From the NCBI GenBank assembly GCA_964467455.1, contig CAYXQJ010000016.1:9695-73694 (forward strand): a stretch of DNA of 64,000 nt, given 5' to 3'. Made by a program: the position numbers and the translations under genes. This document shows, piece by piece, positions 35,481 through 43,209 of this stretch. Position 1 is the first letter of the stretch. Each line of letters begins with the position of its first letter. The stretch is from OLB6 sp964467455. GTDB lineage: Bacteria; Bacteroidota; Ignavibacteria; Kapaibacteriales; Kapaibacteriaceae. Below the pieces are notes generated by a model. That model did not search any database. It worked only from the letters and a program-made list of their open reading frames with translations, and had not been told where the DNA came from.

Positions 35481-35512
35481 AAATAAAATGCCGCCGGATT
35501 CGGTCCGGCGGC
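35481..35512 (-). terminator. Rho-independent terminator between the JAB gene and ardC
   Basis: Minus-strand hairpin GCCGCCGG (35505-35512) / CCGGCGGC (35490-35497) with a 7-nt loop, followed by ATTTTATTTT. It lies 14 nt after the stop of the RadC-like gene, and ardC starts only 17 nt beyond it, so ardC may need read-through or its own promoter upstream. Confidence 0.8.
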
Positions 35513-35526
35513 GAAAGTCAAAACGG

Positions 35527-36006
35527 TCAGTCACAATTCAAATCGGATAGCGCTCCGGTTTCCCTGGAATCAAAAGAGTAAAAGCTCTTCTCACCAATCA
35601 CGACATGGTCGAGGAACTTTACTCCGAGCACCTCGGCCGATTTCTTGATGACTTCTGTGAACTTGCGGTCTTCCTCGCTGGGCACAAGCTGGTTGGACGG
35701 ATGATTATGCCCGACGACCAGCGCCACCGCGCCGACCAGGAAAGCCGTCTGAAAAACCTCACGTTGATGGATGTGACAGAAATTCGCGCCGCCGGTGCCG
35801 GTGATGGAATACGCAATGACCTGATGTGCTCCGTCCAGGTGGAGCGTTACAAAATGCTCCCGGGAATTGTCCGGTAATACCGACCGGATGAATGCCGCCG
35901 CATCACAGGGAGCGCCAATCCTGACCACGGGCATTTTGCGCCCGGTGTATTGGGCGGAAACCTCGCGGACAAAAGTGGTCCGGGTGTTCTCATCTTGCTG
36001 AATCAT
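35527..36006 (-). CDS. RadC-like JAB/MPN domain protein without HhH
   Basis: 159 residues. JAB/MPN domain with GHNHPSNQLVPSEEDRKF (H-x-H-P-S...D) and REVFQTAFLVGAVA supplying the conserved Glu; FLDHVVIGEKSFYSF closes the domain. Unlike the gene at 4216-4836 it has no helix-hairpin-helix part. RadC-like proteins of this short kind are common on mobile elements. The start at 36006 has GGAGGA upstream; a 33-nt motif (36048-36080) shared with the gene at 36591-36875 lies 42 nt before it. Confidence 0.88.
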   Translation of the reverse strand: MIQQDENTRTTFVREVSAQYTGRKMPVVRIGAPCDAAAFIRSVLPDNSREHFVTLHLDGAHQVIAYSITGTGGANFCHIHQREVFQTAFLVGAVALVVGHNHPSNQLVPSEEDRKFTEVIKKSAEVLGVKFLDHVVIGEKSFYSFDSRETGALSDLNCD

Positions 36007-36047
36007 GGGAAAGTCCTCCAAAAAGGAAAAAGTTAACTGACAAAATG

Positions 36048-36080
36048 GTCATAGCATGTCGCAAAATCAATTGGTAGATA
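36048..36080 (-). promoter_or_regulatory. Shared 33-nt upstream motif, copy 1
   Basis: Plus-strand text GTCATAgCATGTCG, then AAAA, then AATTGGTAGATA. It matches the copy at 36911-36943 in almost every position and lies 42 nt upstream of the RadC-like gene. A common promoter or operator is likely. Confidence 0.65.
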
Positions 36081-36368
36081 CTTTCCAACTATTTTGGCGA
36101 AAAAGTGAAAATATTTTTGCGCGCGCTCGTCCGGCTGGTGGTTCAACTTTTTGCTGATGGATGCGAATTCAAAACCGACCTCACCCATAGCCCGCTGAAC
36201 TGTTCCCATCACCGCGCCGGGGCGAGATCAACCGGGGAAGTTGCTCGTGCCGCGAGATGTTTCGCCGCTGTCGGTGGTTTGTGGAGCGTGAGGGAACTGT
36301 TTTGTGAATCAAAGTTTATTGGAGTTCGCTGCAGTAGCTGGCGAATCGTTCTCAGGCAGACATAACAG

Positions 36369-36417
36369 CGCGTCCGTTCAGGACGCGACAAACGGTGCGC
36401 CGACTCCGTTCAGGAGT
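36369..36417. repeat. Pair of small hairpins sharing the core CCGTTCAGGA
   Basis: CGCGTCC-GTTCA-GGACGCG (36369-36387) and ACTCC-GTTCA-GGAGT (36403-36417) have perfect arms and the same loop. They look like members of a dispersed, REP-like repeat family. Confidence 0.55.
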
Positions 36418-36590
36418 AGGTGCTCACCGGAACAAGACAGACGCAGGTTTTCGTTTTGAGCGAAATAACAGGGCGACGGAGCGAAGTGGGGAAATCAAAA
36501 TCCCCCGCAGCGGAGTTACATCGCGATACGCAAAACGAAAACGCGGTCCGCTTTGGGGGAGAAGCCGAGCCGGCCGCCGGCCCGGCTTGG

Positions 36591-36875
36591 TTAGTAGTCG
36601 CCGGGTAATAGGACCGTGGTGCTTGACCGGTCGGCTTCGGTAATGATGTAAAAGCGATTATCGCGGCGGTCGAGGTAAGTTGAAAAGACCCGTTCCCCCT
36701 CACGCAGCGCGATTTGGTTGGCGCGAAAATCATCCAAACAAACGTCACCCCAATCACCGCGCGCATGTCGACCGAGGGCGGCCTCGATTTCCTCGCGTTC
36801 AATGATGTTCTCAACGCTGGCAGTGATTAAAATCTGACCTAGGGCCAGGGTTTTATCGGTTTGAACGGTGCTCAT
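36591..36875 (-). CDS. Small conserved plasmid/ICE protein (94 aa)
   Basis: Typical blocks are LGRHARGDWGDVCLDDFRAN, then ALREGERVFSTY, then FYIITEADRSSTTVLLPGDY at the end. This is a known family of small plasmid proteins (from memory) whose function is undefined. ATG at 36875, with GAGGAGG upstream. The second copy of the 33-nt motif (36911-36943) lies 36 nt before the start, so the gene probably shares control with the RadC-like gene. Confidence 0.82.
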   Translation of the reverse strand: MSTVQTDKTLALGQILITASVENIIEREEIEAALGRHARGDWGDVCLDDFRANQIALREGERVFSTYLDRRDNRFYIITEADRSSTTVLLPGDY

Positions 36876-36910
36876 GAAAAGTCCTCCTCGGAAACAAAGT
36901 GAATGGAGCA

Positions 36911-36943
36911 GTCATACCATGTCGGAAAGAGAATTGGTAGATA
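36911..36943 (-). promoter_or_regulatory. Shared 33-nt upstream motif, copy 2
   Basis: Plus-strand text GTCATAcCATGTCG, then AAAG, then AATTGGTAGATA; upstream of the 94-residue protein gene and also 41 nt before the divergent HTH gene at 36985. The divergent HTH protein is a candidate to bind it. Confidence 0.65.
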
Positions 36944-36984
36944 GGTCCGTTGCCTAAATTGTGGAATCGTGAAAAAATCCGGGC

Positions 36985-37446
36985 ATGGGTCGTCCGCGCA
37001 CTTGCCTGCAACTTTCCCCCACTGACCAGACCGCGTTAACGCGGCGTTTGGTGGTGGAACGCGATGCGCGGGTTCGCGAGCGGTTACAGTTCGCCGAACG
37101 CGCCGCCACCGGACGTTACACGCTGGAGGAATTGGCAGTGTTTATCGGCCGCTCCCGGTCCACGCTGCAAAACTGGCTGGACAAGTTTACTGCCGGTGGT
37201 CTGACGGGTTTACTGGAACGCGAAGCGCCTCCAGGCCGCACAAGTCCCCTGGCCGACCACAAGGTGCAAACGCAACTTGATGCCGCGCTCAAATCCGGCC
37301 GGTTACGAACGGCGGCACAGGTTGCCGCGTGGCTGCACGACAAACACGGCTGCCGTCGGGCGCGCAAATCCATGTATTACTGGTTGCGCCGCCGGGATGG
37401 TCAGGGTGTTTCCCGCCGCCGCCGCCAATCCAAGCCAGGTCGCTAA
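36985..37446 (+). CDS. IS630-like helix-turn-helix protein
   Basis: A 153-residue basic protein. An HTH of the IS630/HTH_29 type lies at about residues 20-75 (RLQFAERAATGRYTLEELAV, then GRSRSTLQNWLDKFTAGGLT), and a winged-helix-like segment follows (LRTAAQVAAWLHDKHGCRRA). The catalytic DDE part of a transposase is absent, so it is either a captured DNA-binding fragment or a real stand-alone regulator. It is transcribed away from the 36591-36875 gene, with the shared 33-nt motif in between. The C-terminus RRRRQSKPGR is strongly basic. Confidence 0.75.
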   Translation: MGRPRTCLQLSPTDQTALTRRLVVERDARVRERLQFAERAATGRYTLEELAVFIGRSRSTLQNWLDKFTAGGLTGLLEREAPPGRTSPLADHKVQTQLDAALKSGRLRTAAQVAAWLHDKHGCRRARKSMYYWLRRRDGQGVSRRRRQSKPGR

Positions 37447-37586
37447 CCCCGGGCGCGTGGTCATCCCGGCCAACTCGGTATCCGTCCTCGCGACACTCCT
37501 CGCGCGACAACGCAATGTTCCCCAGAGACCACTTGGGGAAACCCGACTAAGAAACGTAAGCCAAGGAGGTGGGGGTGGGGCGGGGT

Positions 37587-37603
37587 TTGGGGCAGCGCCC
37601 CAA
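37587..37603. terminator. GC-rich hairpin between convergent genes
   Basis: TTGGGGC-AGC-GCCCCAA is a perfect 7-bp stem, between the HTH gene (plus) and the 100-residue protein gene (minus), 17 nt from the stop codon of the latter. It may act in both directions; no T-run. Confidence 0.45.
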
Positions 37604-37619
37604 GCTCGCGAGATCCCGC

Positions 37620-37922
37620 TCATTGAAGCGGGTCGCCGGGTTGCCACGATTTGTTTCGCTGGAGAATGACATACCAACGGGTCGCGGAATCATCCACCGG
37701 CTTCAAGCAGCCGTGTCGCCAGTTTGGAAATAGCCGGCGCAGAATATTGAAGATGGTTCGTGCGTCGGCTTCACGCGCGATTTCACAAACTTCCAAACCA
37801 CACTCCTGATGCAAAAGATCAATTGATTCAAAATGCTGATACTGCAACAAGCCGCGGGTTTGGAGTGCAGTCAACACCCGGTCGCGGAATTCAAACAAGT
37901 CAGGCTCAAAAAAAGTGCTCAT
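37620..37922 (-). CDS. Hypothetical protein at the end of the mobilisation operon (100 aa)
   Basis: A cytosolic-looking helical protein: FEPDLFEFRDRVLTALQTRG, LHQECGLEVCEIAREADART, IFNILRRLFPNWRHGC. It starts 18 nt after the membrane/coiled-coil gene on the same strand and so is probably the last gene of the relaxase operon. I recognise no family. Confidence 0.65.
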   Translation of the reverse strand: MSTFFEPDLFEFRDRVLTALQTRGLLQYQHFESIDLLHQECGLEVCEIAREADARTIFNILRRLFPNWRHGCLKPVDDSATRWYVILQRNKSWQPGDPLQ

Positions 37923-37940
37923 GTGCAGATGATTCGTGGG

Positions 37941-38798
37941 TCATCGTTTGGTGCGAGGAATATACACCGTATGATACACAGGTGGCGGAGCATAGTAGCG
38001 CGTCGGGGAAGGCGGGGCGGGATGGTCCAAATCGTACAACCTCGAAAAAGCCTGCGCCAAGGTCGGCGCGGACGTGGGATGCACCACCCCGGGGTTGATC
38101 CAGACTGCCGGTTTTAGGGCCAAATCTTTTTCAAGCCCAGCAATCTGTTGAACGAGCAACGCGAGGTTTTCACGATTGGTTTTGGAGAACGAATAGATGT
38201 TGCGTGCGGAGCTGAACAGCGTATCAGTGGGATTGTATGGTTTGCCCAACATATCCGTAATGGTTTGTTCGATGCGGCGAGCCGACAGGAGTTGTTGCTC
38301 CACTTCAGCCGCAGCGGGCAGGGATTTGCCGGCTTCAGAATAGATCCGGGCGGCTACCCGGACCAATTCCGGGTAATAGGAGAGGCGCGCGCCAATCGAA
38401 TTGGTGTGCAATTCGGTCAACCGAAGCGAAACGCCGTGTGACAGTTCGCAGATGAATTCCAGGTTGGTGATCGCCAGTCGCACGGTGGTTAGTGTTTCAT
38501 CCTGCCTGTTGCGAGCCAGGGTGAAGCGGGCGTCATTTTCCAGCAGACGGTGTTCAGCCTCCAGTTGTTCGCGCTGCAATTTTTCGCGGGCCTGAAGATA
38601 CTCAGCCGACAGTTGCTGGCGATTGAGTTGCGTTTCCACGTCTCTACCCTTTCGGTGCCAATAGTAAACACCATAGGCTACGAGCGCGGTTGTAACGACG
38701 GTGCCGGTGAGCAAGACCAGCAACCAAAAGAACATGGTATAGACTCGTGGCGGTTTTGCCTGGGTATTCCGACCATAGTTTGGCGATTTGTAATTCAT
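37941..38798 (-). CDS. Membrane-anchored coiled-coil protein of the mobilisation operon (285 aa)
   Basis: One strong transmembrane segment at about residues 22-46 (MFFWLLVLLTGTVVTTALVA), then a highly charged coiled coil at about 50-100 (QQLSAEYLQAREKLQREQLE), then a helical domain and a Pro/Tyr-rich tail. The N-terminus is likely cytosolic. No similarity to a named T4SS component is clear. Its position after the coupling-protein genes, with a 33-nt gap, suggests a role in the transfer machinery or in anchoring it. Confidence 0.7.
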   Translation of the reverse strand: MNYKSPNYGRNTQAKPPRVYTMFFWLLVLLTGTVVTTALVAYGVYYWHRKGRDVETQLNRQQLSAEYLQAREKLQREQLEAEHRLLENDARFTLARNRQDETLTTVRLAITNLEFICELSHGVSLRLTELHTNSIGARLSYYPELVRVAARIYSEAGKSLPAAAEVEQQLLSARRIEQTITDMLGKPYNPTDTLFSSARNIYSFSKTNRENLALLVQQIAGLEKDLALKPAVWINPGVVHPTSAPTLAQAFSRLYDLDHPAPPSPTRYYAPPPVYHTVYIPRTKR

Positions 38799-38831
38799 GG
38801 TTTTTGTGGATTTATGGTGGTTAGGTGAAGC

Positions 38832-39446
38832 TTAAAGGAGTTCGCCTTGCGAGGGGTTTTGGCGCTGCTTGCGACCCGGCCGTGGGGGCAGATAGGGTGG
38901 TTTCGGGTTGAGTGCCTCCGGCTTGCGAGCGTAAAAGCGAAGTTTCTCCGCAATGCTCCAAGGCTTGAGCGCCTGTTCTTTGGGGTCAGCACGTTTTTCG
39001 AGTGCCGGAACGTCCGGCGCGGGCTTGACGACCCAGGAAAGCATCTGGTCGAAAGGACGTTCGACGATATAGACGCACCCATGTGCGGGAACATCACAAA
39101 TGGCGCGGTAACAGCCACCTTTCGTCGGAAAAGGCAGGTCGAGAAAGGTGGAAGCCAGAAACAGGCTGCGTTCGCGCAGGGAGTATTGGACCGCCCATCC
39201 GTGCTCGGTGCCAGATTTTGATTCGGAATAGACTTGTTCCAAGTGCCGAATCTTGCCGAAGTGTTTTTCGGCCCACTCGGCGGTCTGGGGACCACCGGCA
39301 CGAAGAAATGTTTTGTGCGCACACTGACTGAGCAGGTCGTCCGTGGCCGCCTGTTTGTAGATATCAATTATGCCCTCAACGGACTGAATCCCAATCAGGA
39401 CGGATACACCTTTGGACCGGCCCATATTAAGAAGATCGCGGATCAT
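38832..39446 (-). CDS. Coupling protein (VirD4/TraD-like), C-terminal half
   Basis: 204 residues that start inside an ATPase domain: MIRDLLNMGRSKGVSVLIGI then QSVEG, where the Gln is the conserved sensor of VirD4/TraD ATPases. A tail rich in Pro and basic residues follows (PYLPPRPGRKQRQ). Its ATG overlaps the stop of the N-terminal half by 4 nt (CTATGATC). The two frames together give one continuous ATPase with normal spacing from Walker B to the Gln. It could work as a second subunit through coupled translation, or be the result of a one-base frameshift. Confidence 0.8.
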   Translation of the reverse strand: MIRDLLNMGRSKGVSVLIGIQSVEGIIDIYKQAATDDLLSQCAHKTFLRAGGPQTAEWAEKHFGKIRHLEQVYSESKSGTEHGWAVQYSLRERSLFLASTFLDLPFPTKGGCYRAICDVPAHGCVYIVERPFDQMLSWVVKPAPDVPALEKRADPKEQALKPWSIAEKLRFYARKPEALNPKPPYLPPRPGRKQRQNPSQGELL

Positions 39447-40465
39447 AGTTGTCCTTGTTCGAGCTGCCCGAGACTTCGGAATTCATCGAGAATCAGAAAT
39501 TGCCGGACGTCCAGGGTATCGGGTTGACGAAGCATCTCGTCGGTCAGGGCCTTGAGCAGCAGTGCGACAATGGGGTTAAGGCTTTCCTTTAGGACGGGGT
39601 CATTGCCGAGAATCAGCACACCCGGATTCGTCAGAAATTCTTGAACGGAAAAATTCTTGGTTGATGGGTTGCTCGCCATTAGGGCGGCAACTTCCTCGTA
39701 ACGCCCCAATTTCGTGGCCAGCGTCGAAATAACCCCGGCGGAATGTTTGTCGTCACGGAGAATGCTCTGGGCAATTTCACTGGCACGCGGGTCATTGTTT
39801 GTGACGCCTTCAATGCTCTCGCGCGATGACAGGGCACACAGCAGGTCGCGCAAGGTCCAGGGATCCCTTGGACTGGCCGCCCCCAACCCGATGATTCCGG
39901 CAAAGGTGAGACTCCGGGCGGCATTCCCGAAGTACGGCGCAGTGGAATTCTTCTCCTCCGCGATCAATTGGTGGGCGAAATACCGCGCCATGGCTGGCTC
40001 GCGTAACGCTTCAGAGATGTCCCAGTTGATGGACCGGGCATCAAAGGGTTGAAGGAGGAAGACATCGCTGTCTTCGGGGTGGTAACCAAGTCCGGCGAAA
40101 TAAGGAAGCAACTCACACTTGGGGTCCGTAATAATTACCTGCCTCGGTTTGGCGGAATCCACTCGAACCAGCGGCAAAATGGATTGCAAGTAAAGTTGGA
40201 TTGATTTTGTTTTTCCTGAACCGGAAGCACCGGCAATCAGGAAGTGTTTCAAGGCCTCTGATACCGGTAGATTCATTCCCGCCCAATACACAGAACCAGG
40301 GTCGAAGACGCAGCAACAGGGCGGCTTGATGTTTGAGGTATCAGGGTTCAACCCGTTTTTAATGACGGGGGCAAACAACCTGGCCGCACTGGTTGCTGGC
40401 TTGCCCCGCCGATTCTGGCTGGAATTGCCCGGAGCCCCATCCTGAGAGCCAAAAATGTTATTCAT
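39443..40465 (-). CDS. Coupling protein (VirD4/TraD-like), N-terminal ATPase half
   Basis: 340 residues. Walker A is GASGSGKT (79-86), with FLIAG before it, and VIITDPKCELLPYFAGLGY follows as in T4CPs (DPKGE). Walker B is FLILDEF (323-329, D327 E328). The protein ends only 11 residues later, in the middle of the ATPase core. VirD4-type proteins move the relaxase-DNA complex to the secretion channel. No transmembrane segment is present here; the gene just upstream encodes a membrane protein that could supply it. It overlaps both neighbours by 4 nt (ATGA), so the three are tightly coupled. Confidence 0.85.
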   Translation of the reverse strand: MNNIFGSQDGAPGNSSQNRRGKPATSAARLFAPVIKNGLNPDTSNIKPPCCCVFDPGSVYWAGMNLPVSEALKHFLIAGASGSGKTKSIQLYLQSILPLVRVDSAKPRQVIITDPKCELLPYFAGLGYHPEDSDVFLLQPFDARSINWDISEALREPAMARYFAHQLIAEEKNSTAPYFGNAARSLTFAGIIGLGAASPRDPWTLRDLLCALSSRESIEGVTNNDPRASEIAQSILRDDKHSAGVISTLATKLGRYEEVAALMASNPSTKNFSVQEFLTNPGVLILGNDPVLKESLNPIVALLLKALTDEMLRQPDTLDVRQFLILDEFRSLGQLEQGQL

Positions 40466-41229
40466 GAGGTTGGGTGGTTGTATTTTGCTTGTCGGCCTTG
40501 TGGTTTGGTCGGATCAAAGACGGAGTCGCGCTCTCCAAGGAACAGCGCCAGAGTTGATGCGGTCAGCGGCCACGCATACCCAAAGAGCAAGAACGCACTC
40601 GCGGCAGTAATACCAATCAAAGAAGCAAGTAATCCTGCCGGAGCTTTTGCGACCGACAAGAAACACCCCAACAACAGTAGCCCGGAAAAATAATTGAGTA
40701 CCACCGCAAACTTGACCAGACCCGAGGTGCGGTCGACATAGTTCCAGAACTTTTCCCGCCGAATAAAGAGTTTCGCCGCCAGAGCTGAAATCATGACATA
40801 AATGATGGTCAGCCCAAAAAACACCACAGCGTTACGATGCAGTGAGAATTTTATGACCAGCGCTATCAACGTTGCCAGCAAAGCAACACTGCCAAGAACC
40901 AGTTTGCGCTGGAAACTGAGCACCTCGACAGTGGTCGCTGCTTCGATGAATTTATGGCCGGTTCGGCGGACGCGCTCAATCTCGTCGCGGATGGCGTGAC
41001 GAACGGAGCGCGGGTGCTTGCAGCGCGGACAGTCCGGTTCCGTGATCGCTGAGACAAACTCACACTTCCAACACTCGGTCAGGCTCAGGGTTTGAACCAC
41101 ATGCCAGATGCGCCATTTAACCGATTTTGACAACTCCCGAAGTGTGAACGGACGTTTGCATTTACGGCAACGCGAGTCAAAGAGACTGACCGCGTGATCA
41201 TGTGGTCGGAAGGGACAAGGAAATTTCAT
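40462..41229 (-). CDS. Zinc-ribbon membrane protein of the mobilisation operon (255 aa)
   Basis: The N-terminal third has Cys pairs CRKC (21-24), CWKC (53-56) and CPRC (67-70), likely zinc ribbons. It is followed by four or five membrane segments, such as LVLGSVALLATLIALVIKF, AVVFFGLTIIYVMISALAA and VVLNYFSGLLLLGCFLSVA. It stands between the relaxase (10 nt) and the coupling-protein N-half (4-nt overlap). Because that half lacks a membrane domain, this protein is a candidate for the membrane part of a coupling protein spread over several genes (inference). No named family recognised. Confidence 0.72.
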   Translation of the reverse strand: MKFPCPFRPHDHAVSLFDSRCRKCKRPFTLRELSKSVKWRIWHVVQTLSLTECWKCEFVSAITEPDCPRCKHPRSVRHAIRDEIERVRRTGHKFIEAATTVEVLSFQRKLVLGSVALLATLIALVIKFSLHRNAVVFFGLTIIYVMISALAAKLFIRREKFWNYVDRTSGLVKFAVVLNYFSGLLLLGCFLSVAKAPAGLLASLIGITAASAFLLFGYAWPLTASTLALFLGERDSVFDPTKPQGRQAKYNHPTS

Positions 41230-41239
41230 AGGTCAACTG

Positions 41240-42805
41240 TTAGTGGGACATGGTTTTCTCATGTTCGTGGTGTTTCTGGTTCGATTGGTTCTGCTCGTGG
41301 TTGGTTTTGAGTTCGGGACGTCTGGTCTGCAAACGAAAAGCGGGAATCGCCAACCGATGCGCGAGGCTGTTCTCAACGGCATGGGGGAAGAGCGCTTTCC
41401 AGCGGATTTGTGCCTGACCAAAGATGGTGTTCTTTTTCCAGATGACCTCCCGCCACTTCCACTGGGTATCCTGGCGGAGCACGAGGCGCGGGACGGCGAA
41501 GTTCTTGAAGGGATTCAACTCCCACGCATTTGGAAAAAGATATTTGTTCCGGAACTGCAAGTGACCAAGCGGGGTTTTTACTTCCCAATGAACCTTCCCC
41601 CACCAATCTTTGACCTTGTCGTCCCCGACCACCAGCACTGGTCGCGTCCAGTTCTTGAATGGACTCCGCTCTGATGCATGCGGAAACATCCACCGCCGTT
41701 CAATGCGGATAAACGGCTTGGTTCTGAGGCTTTCTTCGGCCCGAATGAACTCATCCGTGGTGGACTGTTTTTCCTGGGCCTGCTGCAACAGGGCCGTCAC
41801 GGCTCGTTCATAATCTCGTTTCCCGCTTTTGTCGGTGTGTGGCGAGGGTTTTTGCGGTTTGAGCGTCTGGGTTTTCTTTCCCTCGTGGTGCGTTTGCTTG
41901 GCGGCATTTTGCAACAGTTCCCGCGCCTGTTCCGGTCCCCAACCGTGCGCTCGACCGGTTTCCTGCCACTGGGCAAATAATTGTTCCCGGGACGATTCGT
42001 GTTTTGCTGGCCGGGTGATCTCAGCGGCACGTCGCGATGCTTTGGCCGAGGAGTCGCCTTCGCGTTGAATCACTTTCTCGATTTGCTGTCGGCGTTTGGA
42101 AAACTCTTTGCACAATTCCTTCGGCACTCCTTCGATGTGAAAGCCAACCTTTTCGTGGACAATTTTAAGGTTCAATTTTTCGCGCAATTGATTGGCCAGT
42201 TCCAGTTGGTAAATCGCGCCTGCCGCCATTTTGAGTTTGAAGAATTCCCGGCTCTGGAGCGCACCGGTGCTACCGTCCTCCCGGACCGCGACGTTTATCA
42301 AGACGGCATGAGAATGCAATTGCGGGTCATTGGCGCGGGACGTGCCGTGCTGAAAGATGGCCCAGACCACACTGGCCTTTTCGTGAATACGACCGCCCTC
42401 GCCGCGCCGGGTGATGGCGGCGTTTTCTTCCAGAAAAGAAAGTGATTTGCGGGTGGCGAGATCATGACACTTCTCAATGGTTTTCTGGACCTGCGCATCG
42501 CTCTGAGACCAGAGGACGCTGACCGGCTTGGGTGCGGAAAATGTGATATCCCAGCCCGACTGGCGTTCGCGATCTTTCCACTGCTGAACCTGGACCAGAT
42601 TCCGGTCCCCATCCGGAGACTTGCCTTCGAGCAGATTTTTGAGTTGTTCGGGTTTTACTTCGCCCGAGAGTCCCAAAGCTTCCGCCCCTTTGCCGAACCA
42701 CTGTCCGGGCGGCCCAAGCGACTTGGTGTAATACTCCTCCCGGGCCAGCTTCAGATAATATTCACCGGCGCCGCCACCACGCATCGGGAGTGAAATCGAC
42801 ATCAT
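41240..42805 (-). CDS. MOBF-type relaxase (TrwC domain), short
   Basis: 521 residues. The TrwC relaxase domain covers about 1-300: EYYLKLAREEYY with the candidate nicking tyrosines (Y16/Y17 and Y25/Y26), GWDITFSAPKPVSVLW, and FQHGTSRANDPQLHSHAVLI with the three-His metal site (H153, H164, H166). It would cut one strand at oriT and stay bound to the 5' end. The helicase domain of classical MOBF proteins (about 1,000 residues) is absent; instead there is a C-terminal part with several similar repeats of the RR/RKWxFPHAxExxPFKN kind. It lies 3 nt after the RHH-like gene. Confidence 0.9.
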   Translation of the reverse strand: MMSISLPMRGGGAGEYYLKLAREEYYTKSLGPPGQWFGKGAEALGLSGEVKPEQLKNLLEGKSPDGDRNLVQVQQWKDRERQSGWDITFSAPKPVSVLWSQSDAQVQKTIEKCHDLATRKSLSFLEENAAITRRGEGGRIHEKASVVWAIFQHGTSRANDPQLHSHAVLINVAVREDGSTGALQSREFFKLKMAAGAIYQLELANQLREKLNLKIVHEKVGFHIEGVPKELCKEFSKRRQQIEKVIQREGDSSAKASRRAAEITRPAKHESSREQLFAQWQETGRAHGWGPEQARELLQNAAKQTHHEGKKTQTLKPQKPSPHTDKSGKRDYERAVTALLQQAQEKQSTTDEFIRAEESLRTKPFIRIERRWMFPHASERSPFKNWTRPVLVVGDDKVKDWWGKVHWEVKTPLGHLQFRNKYLFPNAWELNPFKNFAVPRLVLRQDTQWKWREVIWKKNTIFGQAQIRWKALFPHAVENSLAHRLAIPAFRLQTRRPELKTNHEQNQSNQKHHEHEKTMSH

Positions 42806-42808
42806 GAG

Positions 42809-43159
42809 TTATTCCTCTTCGGGGTAGAGATTTTCGCGTGCCCATTTGCTGGCATCCGTAGCGGAAACCTTTCCGGCTTGGACCAGTAAAGCCTCAGCAA
42901 CGAGCGCCAAGTCCGTCCGCAGGCCTTGGATTTGGGTGAATAATTGTTGCAGGGCGTTCAATTGCTGTTGCCGGTCTGCTGCCTCAAGAAGGCCGCGCAT
43001 GGTCAGGAGTTTGGCGAGGGTGTGGGACGTGACACCCAAGTCCGCAGCCTGCCGGAGCTAGTCAGCGTGAACCGCTGGGGGCAGCCGGAACCCGGTGGTG
43101 CCGAGCCGACCATCGGTGGCAGCACTGGAGTCGCTCGTTCTTGTTGCACGTTTGGACAT
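42809..43159 (-). pseudogene. RHH-like mobilisation accessory protein interrupted by in-frame TAG
   Basis: From the ATG at 43159 the frame reads MSKRATRTSDSSAATDGRLG then TTGFRLPPAVHAD, then TAG (43058-43060). In the same frame it goes on LRQAADLGVTSHTLAKLLTM to EENLYPEEE-like acidic end at 42809. The whole (116 codons) looks like a ribbon-helix-helix protein (strand FRLPP, then two helices) of the MobC/TraY/TrwA kind, which bind oriT and help the relaxase. The codon before LRQ would be Leu or Gln in relatives. The downstream 76 codons could be made from the TTG at 43039. It directly precedes the relaxase gene. Confidence 0.7.
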
Positions 43160-43209
43160 TTGGCTTGAGGCTTTGACGTTGAATGGATGTAGAAGTTGAC
43201 AGAGAAGCG

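Larger units (their letters stand above)
36007..36590. other. Gap of 584 nt with promoter motif and hairpin repeats
   Basis: Holds the 33-nt motif (36048-36080), two small hairpins with the same GTTCA loop (36369-36417), and a G+C-rich palindromic patch near 36570-36590 just beyond the stop of the 36591-36875 gene (AGCCGG...CCGGCT) that may act as its terminator. No coding frame is convincing. Confidence 0.55.
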
